Shown here in pieces: positions 1 through 8,809 of a DNA stretch of 64,000 nt. Origin of the DNA: Anaerovibrio slackiae (GTDB lineage Bacteria > Bacillota > Negativicutes > Selenomonadales > Selenomonadaceae); assembly GCF_009695585.1 (NCBI RefSeq), contig NZ_VUNR01000012.1, forward strand, positions 1 to 64,000. The letters are read 5' to 3'. The notes under the pieces were generated by a model. It was given only the letters and a program-made list of their open reading frames with translations, searched no databases and was not told the origin of the DNA. How positions within the stretch are numbered: the first letter of the stretch is position 1; every line of letters starts with the position of its first letter. The translations under genes and the position numbers were made by a program.

Positions 1-38
1 TAACAAATAATGTATGTGGTTCTGTCATTTTGTTTATA

Positions 39-225
39 TCTGTTCAGACAAAGAAAGGGATGAGTGAGGACAGTACCCATAGAAAACCTTTGTTGTACCT
101 CGGTGCTTAACGATACGCGAGCCGTAGGCGAAGCGTGAGTTTAGCATCCGCTAGGTACAACTAGGAGCGCGAGCGTGTTTTCTATGGGTAGCTGTCCCGC
201 TCAGCCCATTTTTAATCTGAACAGA
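39..225 (+). repeat. Dispersed hairpin element, copy 1 (type A)
   Basis: A long imperfect palindrome fills most of the gene-free first 296 bases. The outermost repeats TCTGTTCAGA (39-48) and TCTGAACAGA (216-225) are inverted. A second stem pairs GGACAGTACCCATAGAAAAC (68-87) with the segment 177-197. An inner stem pairs TTGTACCT (93-100) with AGGTACAA (153-160). The 3' inner part carries CTAGGAGCGCGAGCGTG, shared with copy 4. No open reading frame is convincing inside. It lies downstream of the TerC-family gene, which is transcribed toward it. Function unknown: mobile hairpin, mRNA-processing site or structured RNA are all possible. Confidence 0.75.
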
Positions 226-296
226 ATCCACAAACCAACAAAACTCATCCGTTAATGTTCTAAAAGTCTCGTACCTTCACGACGATAAACTGAAAT

Positions 297-959
297 TTAC
301 CTGCGTTTGAGGTACCCCACACCGCACACGAATGCCGCCAGCACCGCAGACATAATATAAGACGCATGGCTGCCCAGCAAATCGGCCAGCACAACGCCCA
401 GCCGCTGGTCATGGCACAGCATGCTGCCGGCAGTCCAGCCCAGGATGCCGGAGCCCAGATAAATCAGGATAGGCCACCTGTCCAGCAGCTTGCCAATCAG
501 CTGGCTGCTGCCCACTACAATAGGAATACTGATAACCAGCCCGATCATCACCAGCAAAAAGCTCCCGGAAGCCGCACCGGCAACCGCCAGCACATTATCA
601 ATCCCCATGGCGGCATCCGCCACGATAATCGTCCTGACCGCCCCGCCGAAGGAGTCGGCAGCCTCCACATGCTCCTCATGCCCGGCAGGCTTCAACAGCT
701 TGATGCCGATAGGAATCAACAGCAAGCCTCCCAGTGCCTGCAAATAAGGAATCGTCAGAATATACACCGCCAAAAGCGTCATGATAGTGCGCACCACCAC
801 GGCGCCCACCGTGCCAATCCAGATGGCTTTCTTCCGCATCTCATCCGGCAGCCTGTGGGATGCCATGGCAATCACCACCGCATTATCCCCTGCCAGCACA
901 AGATCAAGAAGCACAATGGACATCAGCGCACCAAAAAACTCCACACTAAAAAGTTCCAT
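297..959 (-). CDS. TerC/YjbE-family integral membrane protein
   Basis: A 220-residue polytopic membrane protein with about seven hydrophobic segments. The signature of the TerC family is near the N terminus (LDLVLAGDNAVVIAMA) and recurs as ADAAMGIDNVLAVAGAA in the middle. These two acidic repeats are thought to lie in the membrane and, in relatives, to be linked to metal (Mn2+) export or tellurite resistance. Length fits the YjbE-type subgroup without the CBS/CorC extension. The start has AAGGAAAGG about seven bases upstream. It is probably monocistronic. The actual substrate cannot be read from sequence. Confidence 0.85.
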   Translation of the reverse strand: MELFSVEFFGALMSIVLLDLVLAGDNAVVIAMASHRLPDEMRKKAIWIGTVGAVVVRTIMTLLAVYILTIPYLQALGGLLLIPIGIKLLKPAGHEEHVEAADSFGGAVRTIIVADAAMGIDNVLAVAGAASGSFLLVMIGLVISIPIVVGSSQLIGKLLDRWPILIYLGSGILGWTAGSMLCHDQRLGVVLADLLGSHASYIMSAVLAAFVCGVGYLKRR

Positions 960-1128
960 GCAAAATCCTTTCCTTCAAACAAAAAACTCAATAACACCAT
1001 GAAAAAATCACAGCATTTTTATTTTATAAAAGCTGGCTGAAATTTACATGTAACAGCCATAGCACAACAGCACAATAACATAATACCTCAATAATACAAT
1101 GCCTCAATAGCACTACGAGGCCGCCAGC

Positions 1129-3780
1129 TTAGGACAGCAGCTTCCGTACCATGTCCACCGGAATGACCAGTGCCGCCAGAACGCCGCAGCACAGCCAGGT
1201 TTTCACTGTCAGGGGCTCCACGCTGAGCACCTCGCCCCCCAGCTCCACAAAGAGGAACTGCCCGGCAAAAATCAGCAGCGTCACCAGTAAAAATGTCTTA
1301 TTTTTGCCGATATGCTGCAGCACATTCACGCTTTCCGTCCTGGCATTAAAGCCATTAAATGCTATTGCCATCATAAAAGTGGCAAAAACCGCCGACTTCA
1401 TATAGGTAATGTCCACATCCCCGAAGAACTGATGCACAGAGGGCAGAAACAGTATCCCCAGGCAGATTGCCGTGATATACAGGGAGCAGGCCATTACCTG
1501 TCCCAGCATTTTCCGTGTCACGATGCTCTCCCTCCGTGGCACCGGTGCCTCCTGCATGTATTCCTTCAAGGCAGGCTCACCGCCAAAAGCAATAGCCGCC
1601 AGGGTGTCCATGGCCAGGTTTACCAGCAGCAGCTGAATTACCGTCAGCACAACATTTTCTCCCAGCAAAGGGCCGATAAAGCAGATCAGCACCGCCGCCA
1701 CATTAACCGTCAGCTGGAAAATCAGGAATTTGCGGATGCTCTTGAACATGGAACGCCCGTAGAGGATTGCCTTCTCAATAGAGGAAAACCTGTCATCAAG
1801 GATGGTAATATCCCCTGCCTCCTTGGCAACCTCCGTACCGCTGCCCATGGCAAAGCCCACATCAGCCTTTTTCAATGCCGGTGAGTCATTGACGCCATCC
1901 CCGGTCATGCCCACCACATAATCCAGCTCCTGTGCCAGCCGCACCAGACGGCTTTTATCCGTAGGCAGTGCCCTTGCCACCACCCGGAGCCGTGGCAGCC
2001 TTTCCTTCAGCTCATCATCCGTCAGGCAATTCATGTCGGATGATGTAAGGACAAGCTCCCCTTCATCCTTCAGGAGACCTGCCTCCCTGGCTATAGCCAT
2101 GGCAGTCTCCCGCTTGTCCCCGGTCACCATCACCACCTGGATACCGGCCTTCTGCACTTCCTCAATGGCAGCCACCGCTTCCTGCCTTAGATTGTCCCTG
2201 ATACTGATGAGGCCCACCAGCACCAGCTCCTCCGGCATGACCAGCTCTCCGGCCTCATTGCGCCTTGTCCTGCCTGCCGCTACCGCCAGAAGGCGCATAG
2301 AACGCTTTGCCTGCTCATTGGCATACACCTGCAATTTATTCAAAGTTGGCAAAGGATGCAAATTGCCATTGGCATCATAATAGCTGTGGCAGCAGCTCAT
2401 CAGCACCTCCGGCGCACCCTTGACATAGGTCAGCCCAGTGCCTTTTATCTCCACAGCGGCATACTTGTCGTGGGAATTAAAATACCGGCAATCCGCCGCC
2501 AGATGCTTATCGATTTGGCCTGCCAGTCCCTTCTCCGCCAGAAAACCCATGATGGCACGGTCAGTGCTGTTGCCGCCAATCACCTTGCCGCCACTGGCAC
2601 TGGCACTGTTATTCAGCCCCAGCCCCAGCAGGAGATGGTGCAGATACTCCTTGCTTATGCCCTGGAAATCCCTCACGGCACATTCCTCATGCCCGTCCCC
2701 ATCATCACAGGCACGGTACAGCACGCTGCCATCACCTGATGCCAGCTCCGCCACAGACAGCTTCCCTTCCGTAATCGTTCCCGTCTTGTCGCTGAACAGG
2801 ATGCTCAGGCTGCCGGAGGTTTCCATGCCATTGATTTTCTTCACCAGCACGTTGTCCTTCTCCATCTTGAGGCTCTGGGCTGAAAGCAGCATGGAGGTCA
2901 GCATGGGCAGCCCCTCCGGCACGGCACAGACAATCACCGTTACCGCCACCGTCACCGCATCCATAATCAGGCGTATCCACTGAAAAAGCCCCTCCGGCAG
3001 CTGGCCTGTCACAAAAGTCTTCAGCAAAATCCCCAGCACGATAGCCACTGCCCCCACATAGCCGAAGGTGGAAATCTGATGGGCCAGCCTGCCCAGCTTC
3101 ACCTGCAAAGGCGTCTTCCTGGTATTGGACTGAGCCTCCAAGGCCAGCTGCCCGAACAGGGTGTCATCCCCCACAACCTTGATTGCCAGATAGGTCTCAC
3201 CGCTGCACACCACCGTGCCACGGTAAACATAGTGAGGGTTCAGCAAATCCAGCCTGTCATACGAAGCAGCCTCACCCTCCGGCACAGGCTTTTTCGTGAT
3301 TTCCTCCGTCTCGCCATTCAGCACCGACTGGTCCAGCTTCGCCCGGCCCTTCACCAGCTCCCCGTCTGCCGGAATGCGGTCGCCTGCCTGCAGGAAAACA
3401 ATATCGCCAGCCACCACATCATTGACAGGAATCTCCTGCAGGACGCCCTCACGCAGAACCTTGGTCACATCCTTGGCAGCCTCCTCCTCCCGCAGGGAAA
3501 GAGCCTTGCCCTCCTGCTGGCTTTCACTGATTGCCGCCACGCCATTGGCAAGCAAGATGGCAATCAGCACACCGGCTGCCTCGTACCACTCCGCCTGCCC
3601 CAAAAAGTACAGAACCGCCTGAATGACCAGTGCCGCCAGCAAAATCATGATCATCGGGTCACGGAAGCCATGCAGGACCTTTTTCCACAGAGGCTCCGGC
3701 ATAATCTGCGTCAGGCTGTTATTGCCGTGCTGTGCCCTGCTCTCTATTACCTCTGCCTCTGTCAAGCCTCGTAATTCCAT
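1129..3780 (-). CDS. P-type ATPase, calcium-translocating (P2 type)
   Basis: A cation pump of 883 residues, the usual size of P2-type Ca2+ ATPases. Visible in order: N-terminal cation-ATPase domain, actuator domain with LNGETEEI, membrane motif CAVPEGLPM (the PEGL ion-binding helix), phosphorylation site DKTGTITEG, nucleotide domain, MVTGDK and TGDGVNDSPALKKADVG hinge motif, and a C-terminal membrane bundle. ATG at 3780 is preferred because GGGAG lies eight to thirteen bases upstream; an upstream in-frame GTG overlaps that site. In the family it expels Ca2+ from the cytoplasm at the cost of ATP. It stands alone, between the TerC-like gene and a tRNA. Confidence 0.9.
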   Translation of the reverse strand: MELRGLTEAEVIESRAQHGNNSLTQIMPEPLWKKVLHGFRDPMIMILLAALVIQAVLYFLGQAEWYEAAGVLIAILLANGVAAISESQQEGKALSLREEEAAKDVTKVLREGVLQEIPVNDVVAGDIVFLQAGDRIPADGELVKGRAKLDQSVLNGETEEITKKPVPEGEAASYDRLDLLNPHYVYRGTVVCSGETYLAIKVVGDDTLFGQLALEAQSNTRKTPLQVKLGRLAHQISTFGYVGAVAIVLGILLKTFVTGQLPEGLFQWIRLIMDAVTVAVTVIVCAVPEGLPMLTSMLLSAQSLKMEKDNVLVKKINGMETSGSLSILFSDKTGTITEGKLSVAELASGDGSVLYRACDDGDGHEECAVRDFQGISKEYLHHLLLGLGLNNSASASGGKVIGGNSTDRAIMGFLAEKGLAGQIDKHLAADCRYFNSHDKYAAVEIKGTGLTYVKGAPEVLMSCCHSYYDANGNLHPLPTLNKLQVYANEQAKRSMRLLAVAAGRTRRNEAGELVMPEELVLVGLISIRDNLRQEAVAAIEEVQKAGIQVVMVTGDKRETAMAIAREAGLLKDEGELVLTSSDMNCLTDDELKERLPRLRVVARALPTDKSRLVRLAQELDYVVGMTGDGVNDSPALKKADVGFAMGSGTEVAKEAGDITILDDRFSSIEKAILYGRSMFKSIRKFLIFQLTVNVAAVLICFIGPLLGENVVLTVIQLLLVNLAMDTLAAIAFGGEPALKEYMQEAPVPRRESIVTRKMLGQVMACSLYITAICLGILFLPSVHQFFGDVDITYMKSAVFATFMMAIAFNGFNARTESVNVLQHIGKNKTFLLVTLLIFAGQFLFVELGGEVLSVEPLTVKTWLCCGVLAALVIPVDMVRKLLS

Positions 3781-3904
3781 CTGTATCACTCCCTAGCTAA
3801 CACACAAAAAAATACTTTTTCATTATACAACATTCCCCTCCACAAAAAAATAGCCATGCCGAAAATATTTACCAAGCACCCCGGAAGGTATTTTTGCGGA
3901 CAAC

Positions 3905-3930
3905 AAAAAAGCTCCGGCAAATGCCGAAGC
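3905..3930 (-). terminator. Rho-independent terminator after tRNA-Ala
   Basis: On the minus strand GCTTCGGC, a four-base loop and GCCGGAGC are followed by a run of T. It sits just downstream of the tRNA gene. Confidence 0.8.
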
Positions 3931-3945
3931 CTCATGATATCAATA

Positions 3946-4021
3946 TGGTGGAGACAAGGGGGTTCGAACCCCTGACCTCTTGACTGCCAGTCAAGCACTC
4001 TCCCAGCTGAGCTATGCCCCC
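3946..4021 (-). tRNA. tRNA-Ala (anticodon GGC)
   Basis: The minus strand folds as a 76-base tRNA with encoded CCA. The acceptor stem starts GGGGGCA, the D arm contains TAGCTCAGCTGGGAGAG, the anticodon stem-loop is CTTGACTGGCAGTCAAG with GGC at positions 34-36, and the T loop is GGTTCGAACC. Position 3 is G and position 70 is U, the G3-U70 pair that marks alanine tRNAs, which agrees with the GGC anticodon (reads GCC/GCU). Confidence 0.95.
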
Positions 4022-4102
4022 ACAGACAAGTAGTATTATAAACGAATCACACTACTATTGTCAAGCAATTTAAAATTAATCCCTGCTTTTTTTATCCGGC
4101 AA

Positions 4103-4933
4103 TCAGCCTTCCTTCTCCCGGTTGACAGCCTGACGGGCCTCCATCTGCCTGATCAGCTGCACCGCCCCGATGCCCAGGCCCGTTGCCCTGGCAATGTCAT
4201 CCACCTCAAAGCCCTGTGCCAGCATCTGACGTGCCTGCCTGGCAGCCGCCTCGGTATCCAGCCCCTTTTCCTCGTCGTAGGCATACCCCAGCTCATCTGC
4301 CGTCTCAGCTGCATAGCTGCTGCCGCTCACATAGCTGTCCAGATTGCCTGTCTGAATATCCACCGCCTGCTGCAGGGCATCAGACTGCTGGGCTGATTGC
4401 ATAGCATTGGACTGGGCCTCATACTGAGCTTCCAGCTCCATGGAGGCCTCCCGTATCAGCTCCCAGGCACGCCTGTCCGACTCGCTCATAGACGGCATGC
4501 CGTAGCCGCCCGGCTCACGGACAGAGGCGGCTCCTGCCGAAGCATTCACATTTGCAGCAGATGCATCCGCTGCCGCCCTGACAGTCAGATAATCCACCCC
4601 CTGCCGCTCCGCACCGGACAGAGGCTGATAGGCCGCGCCGGCCTCCATGCCATGCATTCCCTGCGCACCCTGCAAGGCTTCCAGCTGACGGATTCTCTCC
4701 TGCAGAACCTCCGCCTTGTAGTCAGCCTCACGCAAAAGCCTTTCCAGCCGGTCAACATGCTCCGTCATGCGACTGATAATCTCATCTGCCGACTGCTCCA
4801 GCTCATAGCGGAGACGGCCTGTAGCCGCTTCCAGCACTTCCGGGTCATCCTCCGCCCTGCTCAGCTGATGCCTGGCAACCAGGACAATCACCGCCCCGGC
4901 AATAATAATAAATCCTAATATCTCTGTGGTCAT
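4103..4933 (-). CDS. Membrane-anchored coiled-coil protein at the end of the fla/che cluster (DUF6115/SwrB-like)
   Basis: A 276-residue protein with one N-terminal membrane segment (about residues 5-20), then a charged coiled-coil stretch to about residue 95, a low-complexity Ala/Ser/Gln region, and a compact C-terminal helix-turn-helix-like end (ARQMLAQGFEVDDIARATG). This layout, and its place as the last gene after sigD, resemble SwrB of Bacillus, which activates flagellar export assembly; that link is inference from position and architecture, not from sequence identity. It follows the small gene at 4984-5331 by 50 bases and is probably co-transcribed. Confidence 0.55.
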   Translation of the reverse strand: MTTEILGFIIIAGAVIVLVARHQLSRAEDDPEVLEAATGRLRYELEQSADEIISRMTEHVDRLERLLREADYKAEVLQERIRQLEALQGAQGMHGMEAGAAYQPLSGAERQGVDYLTVRAAADASAANVNASAGAASVREPGGYGMPSMSESDRRAWELIREASMELEAQYEAQSNAMQSAQQSDALQQAVDIQTGNLDSYVSGSSYAAETADELGYAYDEEKGLDTEAAARQARQMLAQGFEVDDIARATGLGIGAVQLIRQMEARQAVNREKEG

Positions 4934-4983
4934 CTATAACCCCACCTGCAAATCTACCGCCCATGGCAAGCCAACCCCCGGGG

Positions 4984-5331
4984 CTAGCAGCTGATGTCTA
5001 TGCTGCGCCCCCGGAAGTGATCCACCGCCATAGGCGGCTCCTGAGTATCGGCTGTAACCCCCTGGGCCTCCATAATCTCCTTGGGGGACTTCTTCTTCCG
5101 GGCACCCCGTTCCCTGCCGCCCTGCTTCTTCTCAGGATTATCCTTAATCTTCTCGCCCTCGGCCTCATCCTTGGTACGCACCTGGCTCTGCTGCCTCTCA
5201 ATCAGCTTTTTCTGCTGCAGTGCCTTGAAATCCTGCTGCATAGCTGCCTGCTGGTTCATATTGTGCTGTATTTCCCCCACATCATTGGCGTGAGGTACCA
5301 TCATCCGCAAACTCATCGGTGCAAAATCCAT
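4984..5331 (-). CDS. Conserved-looking small charged protein, unknown function
   Basis: I do not recognise this 115-residue protein. It has a methionine-rich N terminus (MDFAPMSLRMMVPHAND), a Gln/Lys-rich middle and a basic stretch (GGRERGARKKK), and no membrane segment. A good ribosome site (AGGAGCGATGG region) precedes the ATG. It lies 29 bases after the FapA-like gene and 50 bases before the SwrB-like gene, so it is part of the motility transcript. Its hydrophilic composition suggests a soluble cytoplasmic protein. Confidence 0.6.
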   Translation of the reverse strand: MDFAPMSLRMMVPHANDVGEIQHNMNQQAAMQQDFKALQQKKLIERQQSQVRTKDEAEGEKIKDNPEKKQGGRERGARKKKSPKEIMEAQGVTADTQEPPMAVDHFRGRSIDISC

Positions 5332-5360
5332 AAGCCATCGCTCCTAAAAATACCACAAAA

Positions 5361-7025
5361 TCAATAAGCACCAACCACGATAAAGTCATCCTTCACATAC
5401 TGGGTACAATGAGTCTCCTTGACCTGTACATTCTTTATGATGGAATTAATGCTGAGCCTTACGCCCGGGTACATGGTATCCAGCACCCTTACCCTGCCGT
5501 TACGCATCTTCTGCAGCTCCGCATCAATCTCCCTCAGCCTGCGCTCGCACCGCTCCACCTGACCGGCAAGGGGGAACTGGGAGCGCACCAGGGCATTCAG
5601 CTGCTCCACCTTGGCAGGAGGCAGCTGGTTCATGTCAATCTTCTCCAGGGTGCTCAGGGTTTTATTCAGGGATTCCTGGCGCTTCTTGGCCTCGTTGTAC
5701 TCCTTCAGCACGGCCTGATACTCCTTTTGGAGCATCGGGTTCACGCCCACGCTGACACGGGTAATGACATTGGCCTCATTACCGATGCACTTGGCACGGA
5801 TTTCCTCACCGGCTGCCAAGTTGCCGCCGGTTATCTGCCCCTTGCCCTCATCCATCACCAGATGATGGCCTGCCCTGATGGTGGAATGCATGGCCACATC
5901 CTGAATATAGATATCGCCGCATGCCTCAATATCCGCATTTTCCGCAAAGGAGGCACGGAAATCCTCCAGAGCCTTGATGCGGCCCCGGTTCATGCCCTGC
6001 ACGCCGCCCTTGACGAAAATATTGCGCCCTTCCACATCAGCACCGCTGACCATGCCCTTGATTTCAATATCACCTGCCGCCTTCACCACGAAACCGGCTT
6101 CCACATTGCCATTTACCACAATGGCACCATCAAAATCAATATTACCTGTGGCCATGCCCACATCGCCCTTGATTTCCAGGCGCGGATCCACATCGATCTT
6201 GCTGCCCTTGTCCACAATCTGGCCGTCCATATCGGCAACCACGAAATTCTCGTCCTTGACGATGGTGTTCTTGCCATTTGGCACCGGCTTCGGCTTGCCG
6301 TTCTTGGCATTTATCTTGTCACCATAGACATTGGTGCCCGGGATCCCCTTGGTATGGGGAATGCGTTCCGCCAGCACCTGCCCCTTCACAGCCCGCAGGA
6401 ACATATTCAGGTTCTTGTAGTCCGCCCGGTCATGCTCATCCACCACCGGCACACCCTTTTCACCTATATTGAACTTCTTGTCAATGACGGCATCCTTGCC
6501 ATTCTGAGGAGGCTCACCTTTGGCAATCACGGTAGGCCGCCTGGTTTCCATGGCTTCCTTTATGGCATCCGGCATAATGCCGAACTTCACATTGCGCAGG
6601 CGGATTGCATCCATAATCATCTCCAGGGTAGGCACAGATTCCCTGGAACCTATGTCAAAGCGCAGGGTAGCACTGAGCTTGTCCGGCGCCACCTCTACGA
6701 TGGCTGCACCGTACACCACATGCTCCCTCACCGCCTCAGCAGCTTCCTCATCAAGCACAGCCCCTTCAAACTCCTTCGGCAAAATAAACTTCTTGCCCAA
6801 AAGCACAGGCTCGCCGCTATTCTCCTTCAGCGTGTCAGTCAGCAGCTTCAGGTCATAGTCATCCACACTGAAGTCCTTCAGCACCCGCCGCATATCTGAC
6901 ATTTCAAACATCAGGCCCTTTTCACTCTTGGGATATACGGTCAGAAAAACACCATCAGAGCAGAACTCAAACAGATACCCTTCTTCACTGCCGCCAACCT
7001 TTGCTATTATCTTATGATCATCCAT
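5361..7025 (-). CDS. FapA-family (DUF342) polymer-forming-like protein
   Basis: A 554-residue DUF342/FapA protein. An N-terminal region of mixed structure is followed by a long series of short beta repeats (from about residue 270 to 420, for example IDFDGAIVVNGNVEAGFVVKA), typical of a right-handed beta-helix, and then a coiled coil (residues about 420-510). Members occur at the end of clostridial fla/che clusters; their role there is unclear, while Vibrio FapA affects flagellar control by glucose. The ATG at 7025 has GGGAGGG seven bases upstream, which favours it over an in-frame start 42 bases earlier. It follows the sigma factor gene. Confidence 0.85.
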   Translation of the reverse strand: MDDHKIIAKVGGSEEGYLFEFCSDGVFLTVYPKSEKGLMFEMSDMRRVLKDFSVDDYDLKLLTDTLKENSGEPVLLGKKFILPKEFEGAVLDEEAAEAVREHVVYGAAIVEVAPDKLSATLRFDIGSRESVPTLEMIMDAIRLRNVKFGIMPDAIKEAMETRRPTVIAKGEPPQNGKDAVIDKKFNIGEKGVPVVDEHDRADYKNLNMFLRAVKGQVLAERIPHTKGIPGTNVYGDKINAKNGKPKPVPNGKNTIVKDENFVVADMDGQIVDKGSKIDVDPRLEIKGDVGMATGNIDFDGAIVVNGNVEAGFVVKAAGDIEIKGMVSGADVEGRNIFVKGGVQGMNRGRIKALEDFRASFAENADIEACGDIYIQDVAMHSTIRAGHHLVMDEGKGQITGGNLAAGEEIRAKCIGNEANVITRVSVGVNPMLQKEYQAVLKEYNEAKKRQESLNKTLSTLEKIDMNQLPPAKVEQLNALVRSQFPLAGQVERCERRLREIDAELQKMRNGRVRVLDTMYPGVRLSINSIIKNVQVKETHCTQYVKDDFIVVGAY

Positions 7026-7122
7026 GTACAGCCCTCCCTGATGCAGATACGGCGGCGTCCCTGCCACCCCTGCACCCGTTATCTTTACAATAACCGGACG
7101 CTTTTCATCTATCTCAAATATA

Positions 7123-7872
7123 TCAGATGCCGTCTATATTTGCCAGAAAGCCCCTCAGCTTAAACATTGCCTTGGTATGCAGCTGGCAAATCCGCGCCTC
7201 TGATAAATGCATTATCAAGCTGATTTCCTTCATTGTCAACTCATCATAATAATAAAGGGAAACTACTAGCTTTTCCTTTTCCGTCAACTCATCCAGAGCC
7301 TTTGCCAAGGTTTCCCGTGTCTCAATATACTCCGCACTCCTGTGGGGATCCGTATCCACAGCTATGGCCGCCTCGGACTTCATGTATTCCCCCAGGGGAA
7401 TAACCGTAGCCGCATTAATCTGCCGCTCGAGGTGGTGAACCTGCTCAATGCTCATTTCCAGCCGCTCAGCAAGCTCCTCATCGGTGGCAGACCTGCCCAG
7501 CCTGCCCTCCAGCTCCACCACTGCCGACTCATACCTGCGGATTTTCTGCCTCAGGGACACGGAAATCCAGTCCCTGGAGCGCAGCTCATCCTTCATGGCA
7601 CCGCTTATCCTGATGCCTGCATAGGTCTCAAACTTATTCCCACGCTTGATGTCATATCTATCCACAGCATCCATCAAGCCGAAATAGCCGCTGATAATCA
7701 GATCATCCCTGTCAACATGAGATGGCAGACTCATAGCCAACCTGCCTGCGATAATATTCACCAGAGGCAGATAATGCTCCACCAGCCGGTTGCGAATTTC
7801 CATGCTGCGGTTTTCGCCATACAGGCTCCAAAGCTCATTTATCTCCTCAGCCGACTCCTTTTCCTGCTGCAA
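7123..7872 (-). CDS. fliA: Flagellar RNA polymerase sigma factor (FliA/SigD)
   Basis: A 249-residue sigma-70 family factor of the FliA/WhiG group. Region 2 is seen at residues about 25-95 (SGYFGLMDAVDRYDIKRG then FETYAGIRISGAMKDELR), region 3 around 100-150, and region 4 near the C terminus (LTMKEISLIMHLSEARICQL). It directs RNA polymerase to late flagellar and chemotaxis promoters. The apparent start is TTG, with a purine-rich GGTGGTGAG upstream; no better in-frame ATG exists. It lies near the end of the motility cluster as sigD does in Bacillus. FlgM, its usual anti-sigma factor, is not in this window. Confidence 0.93.
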   Translation of the reverse strand: MQQEKESAEEINELWSLYGENRSMEIRNRLVEHYLPLVNIIAGRLAMSLPSHVDRDDLIISGYFGLMDAVDRYDIKRGNKFETYAGIRISGAMKDELRSRDWISVSLRQKIRRYESAVVELEGRLGRSATDEELAERLEMSIEQVHHLERQINAATVIPLGEYMKSEAAIAVDTDPHRSAEYIETRETLAKALDELTEKEKLVVSLYYYDELTMKEISLIMHLSEARICQLHTKAMFKLRGFLANIDGI

Positions 7873-7895
7873 AACATCTCACCACCATTACATTG

Positions 7896-8321
7896 CTATC
7901 TGGTATCACCCTGCCCGCTGTCATCGCTGCCAACTACACGGCGCAGGGAATCCGCCTGCAAAGGCTCAAAGCCATTTCCAGGCTCCGCCGCCTCCTCTGC
8001 CGTACCTGCATGCTGCTGGCCACCGTCAGTCTCAGCCCTGCCATCAGCGGCATCTGCCGCCAGCTCCTCACCGGCAGCCTTCTCCTGCGCCGCAAGCTCA
8101 GCCATGGCCGCCTCTGTTTCATCAATCATATCCCGGTAGCCAAATCTTTCAAACAGAAAAACACCGATATATACCAGTACACCGGTGATTAAGAAACTGC
8201 ACAGGGTGCGCCCTAAAACTACTGAGGCACGCGCCTCACTCATCAGCCCGGCAGCCATGGCCGTAAGTCCCGCCAAGGCTGCCAACCCCAATGACGCTGC
8301 CAATTTACACTTATCAATCAT
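7896..8321 (-). CDS. Small two-helix membrane protein between cheD and sigD, unknown
   Basis: Not recognised. The 141 residues have two hydrophobic helices (about 5-27 and 38-58), then an Ala/Glu-rich hydrophilic tail (AELAAQEKAAGEELAADAADG) likely disordered. The start codon lies one base after the cheD stop and uses AAGGAAAT inside the cheD end as ribosome site, so translation is coupled. Placement among chemotaxis and sigma-factor genes suggests a motility-linked membrane component, but nothing in the sequence shows a function. Confidence 0.7.
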   Translation of the reverse strand: MIDKCKLAASLGLAALAGLTAMAAGLMSEARASVVLGRTLCSFLITGVLVYIGVFLFERFGYRDMIDETEAAMAELAAQEKAAGEELAADAADGRAETDGGQQHAGTAEEAAEPGNGFEPLQADSLRRVVGSDDSGQGDTR

Positions 8322-8322
8322 A

Positions 8323-8808
8323 TTAAATTTCCTTATCGCCCTTATCTATAGTCTTAACCTTATAGACACCGGTGGACAAGTCTATCTGCACTGTGCGGCC
8401 GTAATTGCCGCCAGTATCCTCACCCACAATAGGAATTGACAGCTTCTTCAATATCTCCTTGGAAGCTGATGCATTGCGCAGGCCTACACGCATAATATCC
8501 GATGCGTTGGCAAAAGCAAACATCTGGGAACCCCCTGCCAGCTTTGCCACCAGCCTGGACTTCGCCGCTCCCATGCGGATGAGTTCCTCCAACATATCCG
8601 GAATCCCCGTATCTGCAAACTTCGCCCTGTTCTCATTAGCCCTGGACTGATTACTGTCCGGCAGCATGATATGCAGCAGCCCGCCTATCTTCGTCTGAGG
8701 GTCATACAGCGAGATGCCGATACAGGAACCCAGACCATAGCTTATTAAGGTATCTGGCGCACGGCCAACTTTGTAATCTGCCATGCCAACCTTGATTAAT
8801 TCTGGCAT
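8323..8808 (-). CDS. cheD: Chemoreceptor glutamine deamidase CheD
   Basis: A 161-residue CheD. The catalytic Cys29 lies in YGLGSCIGISLYD and His46 in GGLLHIMLP; the conserved AKLAGGSQMF motif follows at about residue 88. CheD deamidates receptor glutamines and in Bacillus binds CheC, raising its CheY-P phosphatase activity. cheC ends one base upstream, matching this partnership. Full length for the family. Confidence 0.95.
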   Translation of the reverse strand: MPELIKVGMADYKVGRAPDTLISYGLGSCIGISLYDPQTKIGGLLHIMLPDSNQSRANENRAKFADTGIPDMLEELIRMGAAKSRLVAKLAGGSQMFAFANASDIMRVGLRNASASKEILKKLSIPIVGEDTGGNYGRTVQIDLSTGVYKVKTIDKGDKEI

Positions 8809-8809
8809 A

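Noticed and set aside
39-225. Insertion sequence remnant with transposase
   Set aside because: Inverted ends are present but no transposase frame or remnant is visible in any of the five copies; kept only as a hairpin element.
366-1040. Plus-strand frame of 224 codons over the TerC gene
   Set aside because: Its protein is Gln/His/Pro-rich without family pattern and is fully antisense to a well-supported membrane protein gene.
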